From positions 1-27,229 of the forward strand of contig DAINDE010000051.1 in the NCBI GenBank assembly GCA_036732025.1: 27,229 bases of DNA. The letters run 5' to 3'. Made by a program: the position numbers and the translations under genes. Source of the DNA: SSSZ01 sp036732025. Its GTDB lineage: Bacteria > Pseudomonadota > Gammaproteobacteria > Burkholderiales > Rhodocyclaceae. The notes under the pieces were generated by a model. It saw nothing but the letters and a program-made list of their open reading frames with translations. It ran no database searches and was not told the origin of the DNA. Of this stretch, positions 1 to 8,874 are shown in pieces; positions within the stretch are counted from its first letter, which is position 1; each line of letters opens with the position of its first letter.

Positions 1-1304
1 CCGTCGAGGGTGTTGGTGGCGGCGTTGCCGGTGAGGACGTTGTCGAGGTCGTTGCCAACGACGTTGAAAAGGCCGCTGCCGTTGACGATGACCTTCTCGA
101 TCTCGGTGAGATTGACGGTCGAGGCGAGGTCGACGGTTTTGGCACCGGCGAGGGTGTTGGAATAGCCTACGGCGATGGTGTCCGTACCCTCGCCGAGGGC
201 TTCGGTGATGGTGACCAGTTCGCTGTCACGGTCGATGACGTAGGTATCGTCGCCGGCGCCTCCGGCGAAGGTGTCGTTGCCCAGGCCGCCGGTCAGGGTG
301 TTGCCGGCGGCGTTGCCGACGAGGGTGTCGTTGCCGGAACCGCCGGAGGCATTCTCAATGGTGGCGCCGTAGGCGATCCAGACGTTGTTGACGGCGTACA
401 GGGTGTTCCAGGTTTGCGCGACCGTATCGTATTTGTCGATGTGGACTTCCTGGCCCAGACGGCTCCCGTAGTCGGTACCCTCGCGCAGATCGATGAGGCA
501 ACCCGTGCTGCCGCTGTAGGCGATGGTGTCGATGCCGCCGGCGTCCCAGATGGCCTGGTGATACCAGCCGGTGGCGGTGTAGGTGTAGGTGGTGTTGCCA
601 GCGTTGTAGGTGGTGTTGGCGCCGTAGAGGGCCTGGATGGCGGCGATGTCCAGGACCATGGGGGTGGTGGGTTCGTAGTTGAAGTAGGTATCCTGGTCGC
701 CGGGTGCGGCGGAATAGCTCATCACCGTGAATGAGCGACAATCCAGGTCGGTGGGTAGTGGCGTGTTGTAGGCCCCGTCGGTATCGAAGGGATGCTTGAG
801 TCCGAGAGCGTGGCCAATCTCGTGGACGACGGTGAGATATTCGTAGTAGCCAGCGTCCCAAGTGTATAGGTAGGAACTGCTGTCCGTATTGAACCAGACG
901 TCGCCGGCCACCGCAGTGTCGGAGGGATAATAGGCCCAGGCCTGGGCATCGGCGGTGTCAGTCAGGTAGGTGAAGGCGAAGCGCAGATCCCCCACCGTCG
1001 AAGCATTGTCGGAAACCGCCACGAACCTGAGCTGGCTGACGTTGGACCAGGCGGTCAGGGCGGTACGCACCGCCGCCATGTCGGAGGAGGCAAGTCCCTG
1101 GTAGGAGTACGACCAGGGTTCGCCGTCGAGCCCGTAGTTGCCGTAGCCGGTGGTAGGGTCGGTCGACCAGGTGGAGGAGTAGTTGGGGAAGCTGTAGGTG
1201 AGTGTCGTGCTGGCCCACTGGCTGCCGCCGATGAGGCCGTCGATGAATACCGTGCCGGTCAGTTGGGAGGCGACGGTGGCGGACCAGGAGTATGGGGTTG
1301 GCAT
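1..1304 (-). CDS. Serralysin-like (M10) RTX metalloprotease, 3' end beyond window
   Basis: Secreted zinc endopeptidase, visible for about 434 residues; the C-terminus lies off the left edge. Zinc motif HEIGHALGLKHP is at residues 161-172 (HExxHxxGxxH) and the Met-turn VMSYS at 194-198. It is followed by the LDIAAIQALYG segment typical of serralysins. RTX nonapeptides follow at 321-356. There is no N-terminal signal peptide, as expected for type I secretion by a C-terminal signal; no ABC/HlyD/TolC genes are in view. The ATG at 1304 is chosen because an in-frame TAG lies 48 bases upstream with no other ATG between; no clear Shine-Dalgarno is seen. Family role (known): calcium-stabilised extracellular proteolysis. 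The substrate cannot be told from sequence. Domain call is firm; full length and exact start are uncertain. Confidence 0.9.
   Translation of the reverse strand, partial: MPTPYSWSATVASQLTGTVFIDGLIGGSQWASTTLTYSFPNYSSTWSTDPTTGYGNYGLDGEPWSYSYQGLASSDMAAVRTALTAWSNVSQLRFVAVSDNASTVGDLRFAFTYLTDTADAQAWAYYPSDTAVAGDVWFNTDSSSYLYTWDAGYYEYLTVVHEIGHALGLKHPFDTDGAYNTPLPTDLDCRSFTVMSYSAAPGDQDTYFNYEPTTPMVLDIAAIQALYGANTTYNAGNTTYTYTATGWYHQAIWDAGGIDTIAYSGSTGCLIDLREGTDYGSRLGQEVHIDKYDTVAQTWNTLYAVNNVWIAYGATIENASGGSGNDTLVGNAAGNTLTGGLGNDTFAGGAGDDTYVIDRDSELVTITEALGEGTDTIAVGYSNTLAGAKTVDLASTVNLTEIEKVIVNGSGLFNVVGNDLDNVLTGNAATNTLD
237..344 (-). repeat. RTX calcium-binding nonapeptide repeats
   Basis: Three GGxGxD-type units are read in the protease frame: GGSGNDTLV, GGLGNDTFA and GGAGDDTYV, with a degenerate unit between the first two. 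In the family these bind calcium in a parallel beta-roll and fold after type I export. More degenerate GN-rich units (for example GNDLDNVLTGNAATNTLDG) continue to the window edge, so a second roll probably lies outside. Confidence 0.85.
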
Positions 1305-1340
1305 GATATTGACGGTTTGGCGGACGGCGACGAAACCGTA

Positions 1341-1369
1341 ATTCTAATGGCTTTGTCATGGCCTGTCGG
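1341..1369 (-). promoter_or_regulatory. Candidate promoter of the RTX protease
   Basis: On the minus strand CCGACA (-35, 4/6) and TAGAAT (-10, 5/6) are separated by 17 bases. Transcription would start near 1334, about 30 bases before the ATG. The rest of the 190-base gap to egtD holds a dyad GCCGAC-G-GTCGGC at 1428-1440 of unknown role. Inferred by eye only. Confidence 0.35.
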
Positions 1370-1495
1370 TGGCTGCTCAGTGAATTTTTTCACGATGTCG
1401 GGGGCGATTGTCCGGAGCCTTCAGTGTGCCGACGGTCGGCGGCGGCACGGACAGGGAGGCACGCCTAGTCGACCGCAGGGGTGGCTTGCCGGGGG

Positions 1496-2467
1496 CTAGG
1501 CCGTAGCAGCCGCCTCCAGCCAGTGCACGCTGAACAATTGTTCCGGGTCGCACCAGGTGCCCCGGGGCCGGAAGCCGCAGGCGGTGGCCAGGGCGTGGAA
1601 GCCGTCCACCGTGTATTTCTGGGAATTCTCGGTGTGTATCGTTTCGCCGCGGGCGAAGGCGAAGCGGTAGCCGGCGAGCCGGAGTACCTGGGGTTCGGCA
1701 CAGACCAGGTGCATCTCGACGCGCTGGGCGGCGGGCTCGTAGAAGGCGTAGTGGGCGAAGGATTCCACCCGGAAGTCGCATCCCAGTTCCCGGTTGGCCC
1801 GGACCAGCAGGTTGCGGTTGAAGGCGGCGGTGACGCCGGCGTCGTCGTTGTAGGCGGCGTGCAGGCGGGCCGGGTCCTTGACCAGGTCGATGCCGATGAG
1901 CAGGCCCCCGCCCCGCAGCAGGCGGGCTGCGGCGGCGAGGAAGCGGGTGGCCTCGGCGGGGGCGAAGTTGCCCAGGGTCGAGCCGGGGAAGAAGCCGATG
2001 GGGCGGCCCCGGCCCGGCGGCTCCAGGGGTAGGGTCTCGGGATGGGTGAAGTCGGCGACGAGGGGGGTGACCTCCAGTCGCGGATAGGCTGCCCGGAGTT
2101 GGCCGACGGCGGACTGCAGGTGATCTCCCGAGATGTCCACGGCGACGAAGCGGCGGGGGGCGGCCAGGGCGTCGAGGAGCAGGCGGGCCTTGGTCAGGGA
2201 GCCGGCGCCGAATTCGACGATTTCTGCCTCGGGGCCGATGCAGGCCGCCATTTCGGGGAGGTGGCGGCGGTAGATGGCCACTTCGGTGCGGGTCAGGTAG
2301 TACTCGGGCAGGGTGCAGATGCGGTCGAAGAGCCGGGAGCCGGCGGTATCGTAGAAATACTTGGGGGCGATGCGGTGGGGGCGTTCGCTCAGGCAGGCCA
2401 GGAGGTCGCGGCCAAATTCGCTGCCGGCGGCCGTCGGGGGGAGGAGGTGCAGGTCGGGGGCGGACAT
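1496..2467 (-). CDS. egtD: L-histidine N-alpha-methyltransferase EgtD
   Basis: Transfers three methyl groups from S-adenosylmethionine to histidine to give hercynine, the first step of ergothioneine synthesis. The 323-residue length fits the family. The SAM-binding segment EFGAGSLTK is at residues 85-93. The family substrate-pocket blocks are seen as AYNDDAGVTAAFNRN and, near the C-terminus, TENSQKY (the E-x-S-x-K block that holds the amino-acid substrate). The ATG at 2467 is chosen over more upstream starts because it overlaps the egtB stop as TGATG, implying translational coupling, and because the upstream extension reads as egtB in another frame. No egtA, egtC or egtE is nearby; two-gene egtB-egtD sets are common in proteobacteria. 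Strong call. Confidence 0.93.
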   Translation of the reverse strand: MSAPDLHLLPPTAAGSEFGRDLLACLSERPHRIAPKYFYDTAGSRLFDRICTLPEYYLTRTEVAIYRRHLPEMAACIGPEAEIVEFGAGSLTKARLLLDALAAPRRFVAVDISGDHLQSAVGQLRAAYPRLEVTPLVADFTHPETLPLEPPGRGRPIGFFPGSTLGNFAPAEATRFLAAAARLLRGGGLLIGIDLVKDPARLHAAYNDDAGVTAAFNRNLLVRANRELGCDFRVESFAHYAFYEPAAQRVEMHLVCAEPQVLRLAGYRFAFARGETIHTENSQKYTVDGFHALATACGFRPRGTWCDPEQLFSVHWLEAAATA

Positions 2468-3765
2468 CAGGCGTCCCGGGCCAGGCGGAGGCCGGAAAAT
2501 TGCCAGCGGGCGGCCGGCGGAAAGAAATTGCGGTAGCTGGCGCGAAGGTGGCCGGGGGGGCTGGCGCAACTGCCGCCCCGCAGGACAAGCTGGCCGACCA
2601 TGAATTTGCCGTTGTATTCGCCGACGGCGCCGGGCAGGGGGCGAAAGCCGGGGTAGGGGTCATAGGCCGAGCGGGTCCATGTCCAGACGTCGCCGAAGGC
2701 CTGGCGCAGGCCCGGCCCTGGTGTCGCCGCCCGGGGGTGCAGCCCGGCGGGATCGAGGAAATTGCCGGCCACCGGCAGCGGTGCCACGGCGGCCTCCCAT
2801 TCCCCCTCGGTAGGCAGGCGGGCGCCAGCCCAGGCGGCGTAGGCGGCGGCTTCGTAGAAACTGACATGGCATACGGGTTCCGCCGGGTCCACCGGCCGCC
2901 TTCCGTGCAGGGTGAAGACGCTCCACTCGCCGCCCCCTTCCGGGCGCCAGTAGAGGGGGGCCTGCCAGTCGTCCGCGGCCACGGCGTTCCAGCCGTCGGC
3001 GAGCCAGAATTCCGGGCGCTGGTAGCCGCCGTCGGCGATGAAGGCCAGGTAGTCGCCGCAGGTGACCGGGCGATCCGCCAGCTGGTAGGGCGCCAGGAGG
3101 ATGTCGTGGCGCGGCCTTTCGTTGTCGTAGGCGAAGCCTGTTGCGGGGGCGCCGATGGTCACCCGGCCGCCGGGGAAATCCAGCCAGCCGGCGGGCCCCG
3201 GGCCGGCGCCGGGGGCGAAGGGGCGGGCCTCGTAGACCGGATCGAAGGGCTGGCGGGAAAGCCCGAACTTGATGTCGGTGAGGATCAGTTCCTGGTGCTG
3301 CTGCTCGTGGTGCAGGCCGAGTTCGAGGAGGGGCCGGGCGGCGCCCCAGGCGGTTTCGTCGCAGTCGGCGATCCAGGCGGCCACGGTGGCGTCCACCCGC
3401 TGCCGGTAGGCGTGGATGGCGTCGATGCCGGGGCGGCTGAGGAGGCCCCGTTCCGGCCGAGGCTGGCGGGGGCCGAGGCTCTCGTAATAGGAGTTGAAGA
3501 GGTAGGCGTAGCGAGCGTCGACGGGGCGGTAGCCGGGGCACCACGGCGCCAGCACGACGGTCTCGAAGAACCAGGTGGTATGGGCCAGATGCCACTTGGT
3601 CGGGCTGGCGTCCGGCATGCCTTGCAGTCCCTGGTCCTCGGGCGACAGGGGCGCCGCCAGCCGCAGGGAGAGGGCGCGCACCGCCCGGTAGTATTCCGCC
3701 CAGGCGCGCCGGTCGCTCGGGTCGGGCCGCAGGGATGCAGGATCGGGCGCCGGGCTGCTCGACAT
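2467..3765 (-). CDS. egtB: Ergothioneine sulfoxide synthase EgtB
   Basis: Non-haem iron enzyme joining hercynine to a thiol donor (cysteine or gamma-glutamylcysteine) with O2 to form the sulfoxide precursor of ergothioneine. The 432 residues comprise an N-terminal DinB-like domain and a C-terminal FGE-sulfatase domain. Iron ligands are visible as H62 (WHLAHTTWFFE) and H153/H157 (HHEQQHQE). An adjacent tyrosine pair Y93-Y94 (FNSYYES) occupies the position of the catalytic tyrosines described in the Chloracidobacterium-type enzyme, which uses cysteine directly; this agrees with the absence of egtA/egtC here. The FGE core ends RGGSCASP, RASYRNFF, FSGLRL. AGGAG lies about 7 bases before the ATG. 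Family is certain; the thiol donor is inference. Confidence 0.93.
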   Translation of the reverse strand: MSSSPAPDPASLRPDPSDRRAWAEYYRAVRALSLRLAAPLSPEDQGLQGMPDASPTKWHLAHTTWFFETVVLAPWCPGYRPVDARYAYLFNSYYESLGPRQPRPERGLLSRPGIDAIHAYRQRVDATVAAWIADCDETAWGAARPLLELGLHHEQQHQELILTDIKFGLSRQPFDPVYEARPFAPGAGPGPAGWLDFPGGRVTIGAPATGFAYDNERPRHDILLAPYQLADRPVTCGDYLAFIADGGYQRPEFWLADGWNAVAADDWQAPLYWRPEGGGEWSVFTLHGRRPVDPAEPVCHVSFYEAAAYAAWAGARLPTEGEWEAAVAPLPVAGNFLDPAGLHPRAATPGPGLRQAFGDVWTWTRSAYDPYPGFRPLPGAVGEYNGKFMVGQLVLRGGSCASPPGHLRASYRNFFPPAARWQFSGLRLARDA

Positions 3766-3868
3766 GCCGCTCCTCTCGAAGGGGGACGGGGAGCGGGTGG
3801 CAGGGCTGCCGCCCGCGGTCGTTGTTGCGGTGCGTTCTGTCGGTGCTGCTTTCGTTTCGGCGCGTGCC

Positions 3869-3889
3869 GCCGCGGAAAGTTCCCGCGGC
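3869..3889 (-). terminator. Hairpin after the DUF1059 gene
   Basis: Perfect 7-bp arms GCCGCGG / CCGCGGC around a 7-base loop, starting 6 bases beyond the DUF1059 stop codon. There is no T-run, so it may be a weak terminator or an RNA-stability element between this gene and egtB. The remainder of the 130-base gap shows only the egtB ribosome-binding site. Confidence 0.4.
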
Positions 3890-3895
3890 CGGCCG

Positions 3896-4090
3896 CTACT
3901 TTGCCGGGGCCTCTTCCTTGAAGAGCGATTTCAGGATTGCCCGCAGCTCGGGCGTGTCGCTGTGGCCATGGACGGCCACGGCGTGCTGCACCGCCGCCTC
4001 CAGCAGCTCCTTTTCCGAATCGGCCGAGAGGGCGACGGTGCAGTGGGCGTCGCTGGGGTGTTCGCGGCAGTCGATGAAGTGGCGTGCCAT
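3896..4090 (-). CDS. DUF1059 family small protein
   Basis: Protein of 64 residues beginning MARHFIDCREHPSD and containing the family block AAVQHAVAVHGHSDTPELR. DUF1059 proteins are small, soluble and of unknown function, with a conserved Cys and several His. An ATG also exists at 4096, but GGAAGGAG sits directly against it and 6 bases before the ATG at 4090, so 4090 is the better start. It has its own promoter-like sequence upstream and a hairpin behind it, so it looks monocistronic rather than part of egtBD. Family call good; function unknown. Confidence 0.85.
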   Translation of the reverse strand: MARHFIDCREHPSDAHCTVALSADSEKELLEAAVQHAVAVHGHSDTPELRAILKSLFKEEAPAK

Positions 4091-4156
4091 GGCCATCTCC
4101 TTCCATGGGATCGCGGGCTTCTTGTCCCGGGCCCGTTGTCTGCTCCCCTGGCTTTC

Positions 4157-4184
4157 AGTATAGGCGCGCGCTCCGGAATGTCAG
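4157..4184 (-). promoter_or_regulatory. Candidate sigma-70 promoter of the DUF1059 gene
   Basis: Minus-strand CTGACA (5/6 of the -35 consensus) and TATACT (5/6 of the -10) are 16 bases apart, in the short gap between the LysR stop and the DUF1059 start. Transcription would begin near 4150. Confidence 0.5.
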
Positions 4185-4185
4185 G

Positions 4186-5070
4186 TCAATCCGCCTGGGC
4201 CGCCAGGTAATCCACCAGGGCCTGGGCGGCCGGGGTCGGCGGCCGGTGGGTGGCGACGCACAGGCGCAGGTCGCGGCGGGCCCAGGGTTCGTCGATTTCC
4301 ACCACGGCCGCCCGGCTGGCCGCCTCGCGGGCGGCGGAGGCGGGCACCATGCCGATGCCGACGCCGGCCCCCACCATGCGGCAGACGGCGTTGAAGCTGC
4401 GGACCTGGATGCGCACGTCGAGGCGGGCGCCGAGATCGGCGGCGGCGTTCATCATGAAGGTGTGGATGGCGCTGCCGGCGTGGAGGCAGACGAAGGGCTG
4501 CGCCAGGACGGCACTGAAACGCAGGCTGCCGGCGCCGGCCAGGGGGTGGTCCGGCGGCGTGATGAGGACCAGGCGGTCGCGGCGGTAGGGCAGGGTGCGC
4601 ACCCCGGGCGGGGTGTCGCCGCCGGCGAAGACGCCGACATCCACCTGCCCTGCCGCCACCGCCTGGAGGATGGCCGGGCTCGGCTGTTCCTCCAGGCTCA
4701 CCCGCAACTGGGGGTGCTCCCGCAGGAAATCCCCTAGGTCTTCCGGCAGGAAGCAGTTGATGGCGTTGGTGTTGGCGAAGACGGTGACATGGCTGGTGAG
4801 CCCGCTGGCGAAGGGGGCCAGGTCGGCGTGCATCTGCTCCAGTTGGGCGAAGACCTGGCGGGCGTGGCGCAGCAGGGCCTCGCCGGCGGGGCTGGGGGTG
4901 AGGCCGCGGGCGTGGCGGAGGAAGAGCGGCGTGCCGAGGGCGGCTTCCAGTTGGGTCAGCCGGTGGCTGGCGGAGGAAGGCGCCAGGTGCACCCGCGCCG
5001 CGCCCCGGGTGAGGCTGCCGGTGTCGGCGATGGCGGCGACCAGGCGCAGGTCGGGGAGGTCGTAGGCCAA
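4186..5070 (-). CDS. LysR-family transcriptional regulator
   Basis: DNA-binding regulator of 294 residues, the usual LysR length. The winged helix-turn-helix occupies about residues 5-63 (LRLVAAIADTGSLTRGAARVHLAPSS shows the A-x-x-L pattern, followed by LTQLEAALGTPLF). The rest is the periplasmic-binding-protein-like effector domain. No ATG is available at the family N-terminus; TTG at 5070 is the likely start, with only a weak purine-rich stretch upstream. The gene is divergent from an EamA transporter across a gap of about 100 bases. This is the classic arrangement in which the LysR protein controls its neighbour and itself. The effector is unknown. Confidence 0.88.
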   Translation of the reverse strand: MAYDLPDLRLVAAIADTGSLTRGAARVHLAPSSASHRLTQLEAALGTPLFLRHARGLTPSPAGEALLRHARQVFAQLEQMHADLAPFASGLTSHVTVFANTNAINCFLPEDLGDFLREHPQLRVSLEEQPSPAILQAVAAGQVDVGVFAGGDTPPGVRTLPYRRDRLVLITPPDHPLAGAGSLRFSAVLAQPFVCLHAGSAIHTFMMNAAADLGARLDVRIQVRSFNAVCRMVGAGVGIGMVPASAAREAASRAAVVEIDEPWARRDLRLCVATHRPPTPAAQALVDYLAAQAD

Positions 5071-5099
5071 GTGTTCGTCTCTATCGAATACGTCCTTGC

Positions 5100-5128
5100 A
5101 ATAATACCAGTTGTGCCTAGCGTATATT
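5100..5128. promoter_or_regulatory. Imperfect inverted repeat in the LysR/EamA divergent region
   Basis: AATAATAC (5100-5107) and GTATATT (5122-5128) form an AT-rich imperfect dyad in otherwise GC-rich DNA between the divergent genes. LysR proteins bind such interrupted dyads. The right arm contains TATATT, which could also be the -10 of the transporter promoter. No convincing -35 is seen. Low-confidence inference. Confidence 0.3.
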
Positions 5129-5167
5129 CCCTATTCAATGGCGTCTTCGCGACTTGACGGGCGCTCC

Positions 5168-6094
5168 ATGAATACCATGGTTTTCGGAAAATCGAACGAT
5201 GACGCCGGCTGGCGCCCCTGGGCCGGCTGGGGGGGCGCTTTCGCCCTGGTGGCCGCCCTGGGGTTTTCGCTCAAAGCCATCTTCGTCAAGCTGGCCTACC
5301 CCTACGGCGTCGATGCCATCACCTTGCTCGCCCTGCGCATGGGCTTCTCCCTGCCCGTCTTCCTCTGGGTGGGCCTGGCGGGGCGGCGCTCCGGCGGCAG
5401 CCTCGCGGGCCGCGACTGGGGCCGCCTGGCGGTGCTCGGCTGCCTCGGCTACTACGGCGCCAGCATCCTGGACTTCCTGGGCCTGCAATACATCTCGGCC
5501 GGCCTGGAACGACTCATCCTGTTCACCTACCCCACCCTCACCATACTCATCGGCGTCTTCTTCCAGGGCAGGGCCTTCGCCTGGCGGCGGGAAGGGGTGG
5601 CCATCGTCCTCTGCTACCTGGGCATCGGCTTCGCCTTCGTCCATGACCTGGATTTCGGCGATGCCCGCAGCGTCCTCGTCGGCGGCGCCCTGGTCTTCGG
5701 CTCCAGCGTTTCCTACGCCCTCTACCTGGCCGGCAGCGGGCCCATGATCGCCCGCCTCGGGGCCATGCGCTACACGGCCCTGGCCATGCTGCTCTCTTCC
5801 GCCATCACCCTGGTCCATTTCCTGGCCACCCACCCCGTTGCCGCTTTCGTCCAGCCCCTTCCGGTCTATGGCTGGGGGCTGGCCATGGCGCTCTTCGCCA
5901 CGGTGGTGCCGGTGTTCGCCCAGTCGGCGGCGATCAAGCGCCTGGGCGCAGGCCAGGCGGGGCTCTACGGCATGGTCGGGCCGTTGCTGACCATCGCCTT
6001 CGGCTGGTGGCTGCTGGGAGAGGGGGTGTCCCTGGCCCAGGGCATGGGGGCCGCCCTGGTGGTGGCGGGCATCGTCATCGTCAGCCGCCGCTGA
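5168..6094 (+). CDS. EamA/DMT-superfamily permease
   Basis: Inner-membrane transporter of 308 residues with about ten hydrophobic helices in two EamA halves. The first half begins ALVAALGFSLKAIFVKLAY. The second ends GPLLTIAFGWWLLGEGVSL, a typical EamA closing segment with a conserved G-E pair before the last helix. Members export amino acids, metabolites or drugs; the substrate cannot be read from sequence. The ATG at 5168 is preferred because the N-terminus then reaches the first helix in about 20 residues; an ATG at 5138 and a TTG at 5111 are possible, and no strong ribosome-binding site decides. Probable target of the divergent LysR regulator. Confidence 0.85.
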   Translation: MNTMVFGKSNDDAGWRPWAGWGGAFALVAALGFSLKAIFVKLAYPYGVDAITLLALRMGFSLPVFLWVGLAGRRSGGSLAGRDWGRLAVLGCLGYYGASILDFLGLQYISAGLERLILFTYPTLTILIGVFFQGRAFAWRREGVAIVLCYLGIGFAFVHDLDFGDARSVLVGGALVFGSSVSYALYLAGSGPMIARLGAMRYTALAMLLSSAITLVHFLATHPVAAFVQPLPVYGWGLAMALFATVVPVFAQSAAIKRLGAGQAGLYGMVGPLLTIAFGWWLLGEGVSLAQGMGAALVVAGIVIVSRR

Positions 6095-6147
6095 GGCGCC
6101 GGGCGGCGGCCCCGCCGGCATCCGCGATACGGGGGAAGTATCCGGGT

Positions 6148-6153
6148 TAGAAT
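6148..6153 (+). promoter_or_regulatory. -10-like TAGAAT just before the EIIA start
   Basis: TAGAAT (5/6) ends 7 bases before the ATG at 6161, so transcription would start at or next to the start codon. No Shine-Dalgarno is present. A small dyad GATAC-N7-GTATC (6126-6142) sits where a -35 or operator would be. This may be a leaderless start or a coincidence. Confidence 0.3.
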
Positions 6154-6160
6154 CCGGCCC

Positions 6161-6553
6161 ATGATCGGAATTCTGCTCATCACCCACGGCAGCTACGGCG
6201 AGGCGCTGGTCCAGAACGCCTGCCATGTGCTCAACAAGCGGCCGCCGCTGCTCAATCAGCTCGGGGTCTCGGCCCAGGACGACCCGCTCGACCTGGTGCC
6301 GCTCGCCCGCGACATGATCCGGCTGGTGGACGGTGGCAACGGTGTCCTGCTGCTGACCGACATTTTCGGTGCGACGCCTTCCAACCTGACCATGAAGCTC
6401 CTGGAACCGGGCCGGGTGGAGGGCCTGGCCGGGGTCAACCTGCCCATGTTGCTGCGGGCGCTGACCTACCGCGAGAAGGGCATGGAGATCATGATGTCCC
6501 GGGCCGTCGGCGGAGCGCGGGACGGGGTGCTCAATCTCTTGAAGGACGTCTGA
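6161..6553 (+). CDS. PTS EIIA component, mannose type
   Basis: Cytoplasmic phosphocarrier of 130 residues. It receives phosphate from HPr on His9 in the conserved N-terminal block ILLITHGSYGEAL. TDIFGATPSN (about 66-75) and a C-terminal helix match the EIIA(Man) fold. It overlaps the HPr start by one base (TGATG), so the genes are coupled. No EIIB, EIIC or EIID is present, so in this organism the chain is probably regulatory rather than a sugar importer, as known for several betaproteobacteria. Often named manX or ptsIIA; the symbol is left blank because usage varies. Family call strong. Confidence 0.9.
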   Translation: MIGILLITHGSYGEALVQNACHVLNKRPPLLNQLGVSAQDDPLDLVPLARDMIRLVDGGNGVLLLTDIFGATPSNLTMKLLEPGRVEGLAGVNLPMLLRALTYREKGMEIMMSRAVGGARDGVLNLLKDV

Positions 6554-6822
6554 TGCTTTCCCAGGAAACCGAGATCATCAACAAGCTCGGCCTGCACGCC
6601 CGGGCTTCCGCCAAGCTGACGCAACTGGCCGGCAAGTTCCAGTGCGAGGTGTGGATGGCCAAGGGGCCGCGCCGCATCAACGCCAAGAGCATCATGGGCG
6701 TCATGATGCTGGCGGCGGGCAAGGGTTCCAAGGTGGTGGTCGAGACCGACGGGCCGGACGAGCAGGAGGCCATGGCGGCCCTGCTGGCCCTGATCGCCGA
6801 CTACTTCGGCGAGGGCGAATAG
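6553..6822 (+). CDS. ptsH: Phosphocarrier protein HPr
   Basis: Small cytoplasmic phosphocarrier of 89 residues relaying phosphate from enzyme I to EIIA. The active-site His15 lies in NKLGLHARASAKL and the regulatory Ser46 in INAKSIMGVMML, both at the canonical positions. Retention of the Ser46 block suggests control by HPr kinase/phosphorylase, which is known in betaproteobacteria but not encoded in this window. The ATG overlaps the EIIA stop codon. Strong call. Confidence 0.95.
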   Translation: MLSQETEIINKLGLHARASAKLTQLAGKFQCEVWMAKGPRRINAKSIMGVMMLAAGKGSKVVVETDGPDEQEAMAALLALIADYFGEGE

Positions 6823-6908
6823 ATGGATCGGCCTTCCCGATGGACTTGCCTGTCGCCTTCCCGGGGGCAGCGACCCTTCCGCGGCATGGCCAGGGATCGG
6901 GTGGGCCC

Positions 6909-8636
<1,728 letters not shown>

Positions 8637-8642
8637 AAAAAG

Positions 8643-8668
8643 CGGCCCCGCCCATCAGGGCGGAGCCG
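8643..8668 (+). terminator. Hairpin terminator after ptsI
   Basis: Arms CGGCCCCGCCC and GGGCGGAGCCG pair over 11 positions with one mismatch around loop ATCA, 6 bases after the ptsI stop. Six A precede it and no T-run follows, so it is better formed as an intrinsic terminator on the opposite strand. It probably still ends or protects the pts transcript. Confidence 0.55.
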
Positions 8669-8835
8669 GGAACAGGAGGCCGGGAAGCAACCCGGGAAGG
8701 GCCGGATCCCGACGGAAACGCGGGATGCATACTAAACGCCGCGCTCCCGTTTTTGAATGCGACCGATGGTCGCGCGGCGATTTGCCACATTCCGGCCGCA
8801 CCGCCTGCGCTCTACCATGCGCCCCTCGATGACAA

Positions 8836-8853
8836 GGCAGCCCGTCGGCTGCC
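8836..8853 (+). promoter_or_regulatory. Leader hairpin before the OprC-like receptor
   Basis: Perfect 7-bp stem GGCAGCC / GGCTGCC with loop CGTC, ending 21 bases before the receptor ATG, with the ribosome-binding site CAGGGAG between them. It could affect translation or mRNA stability. In the rest of the 8669-8874 gap, a weak CGGGA/TCCCG stem followed by T5 lies near 8721-8755. I see no riboswitch core and no clear FNR or Fur box. Confidence 0.3.
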
Positions 8854-8874
8854 CATGATTCCAGGGAGCCAACC

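Noticed and set aside
2500..3921. Long plus-strand frame opposite egtB
   Set aside because: GC-rich antisense frame with Gly/Ala/Val-rich low-complexity translation; egtB on the minus strand carries all family motifs.
8669..8800. Cobalamin riboswitch before the OprC-like receptor
   Set aside because: The GC-rich repeats look structured, but the conserved B12-box core (GCCACTG and neighbouring elements) is not present.
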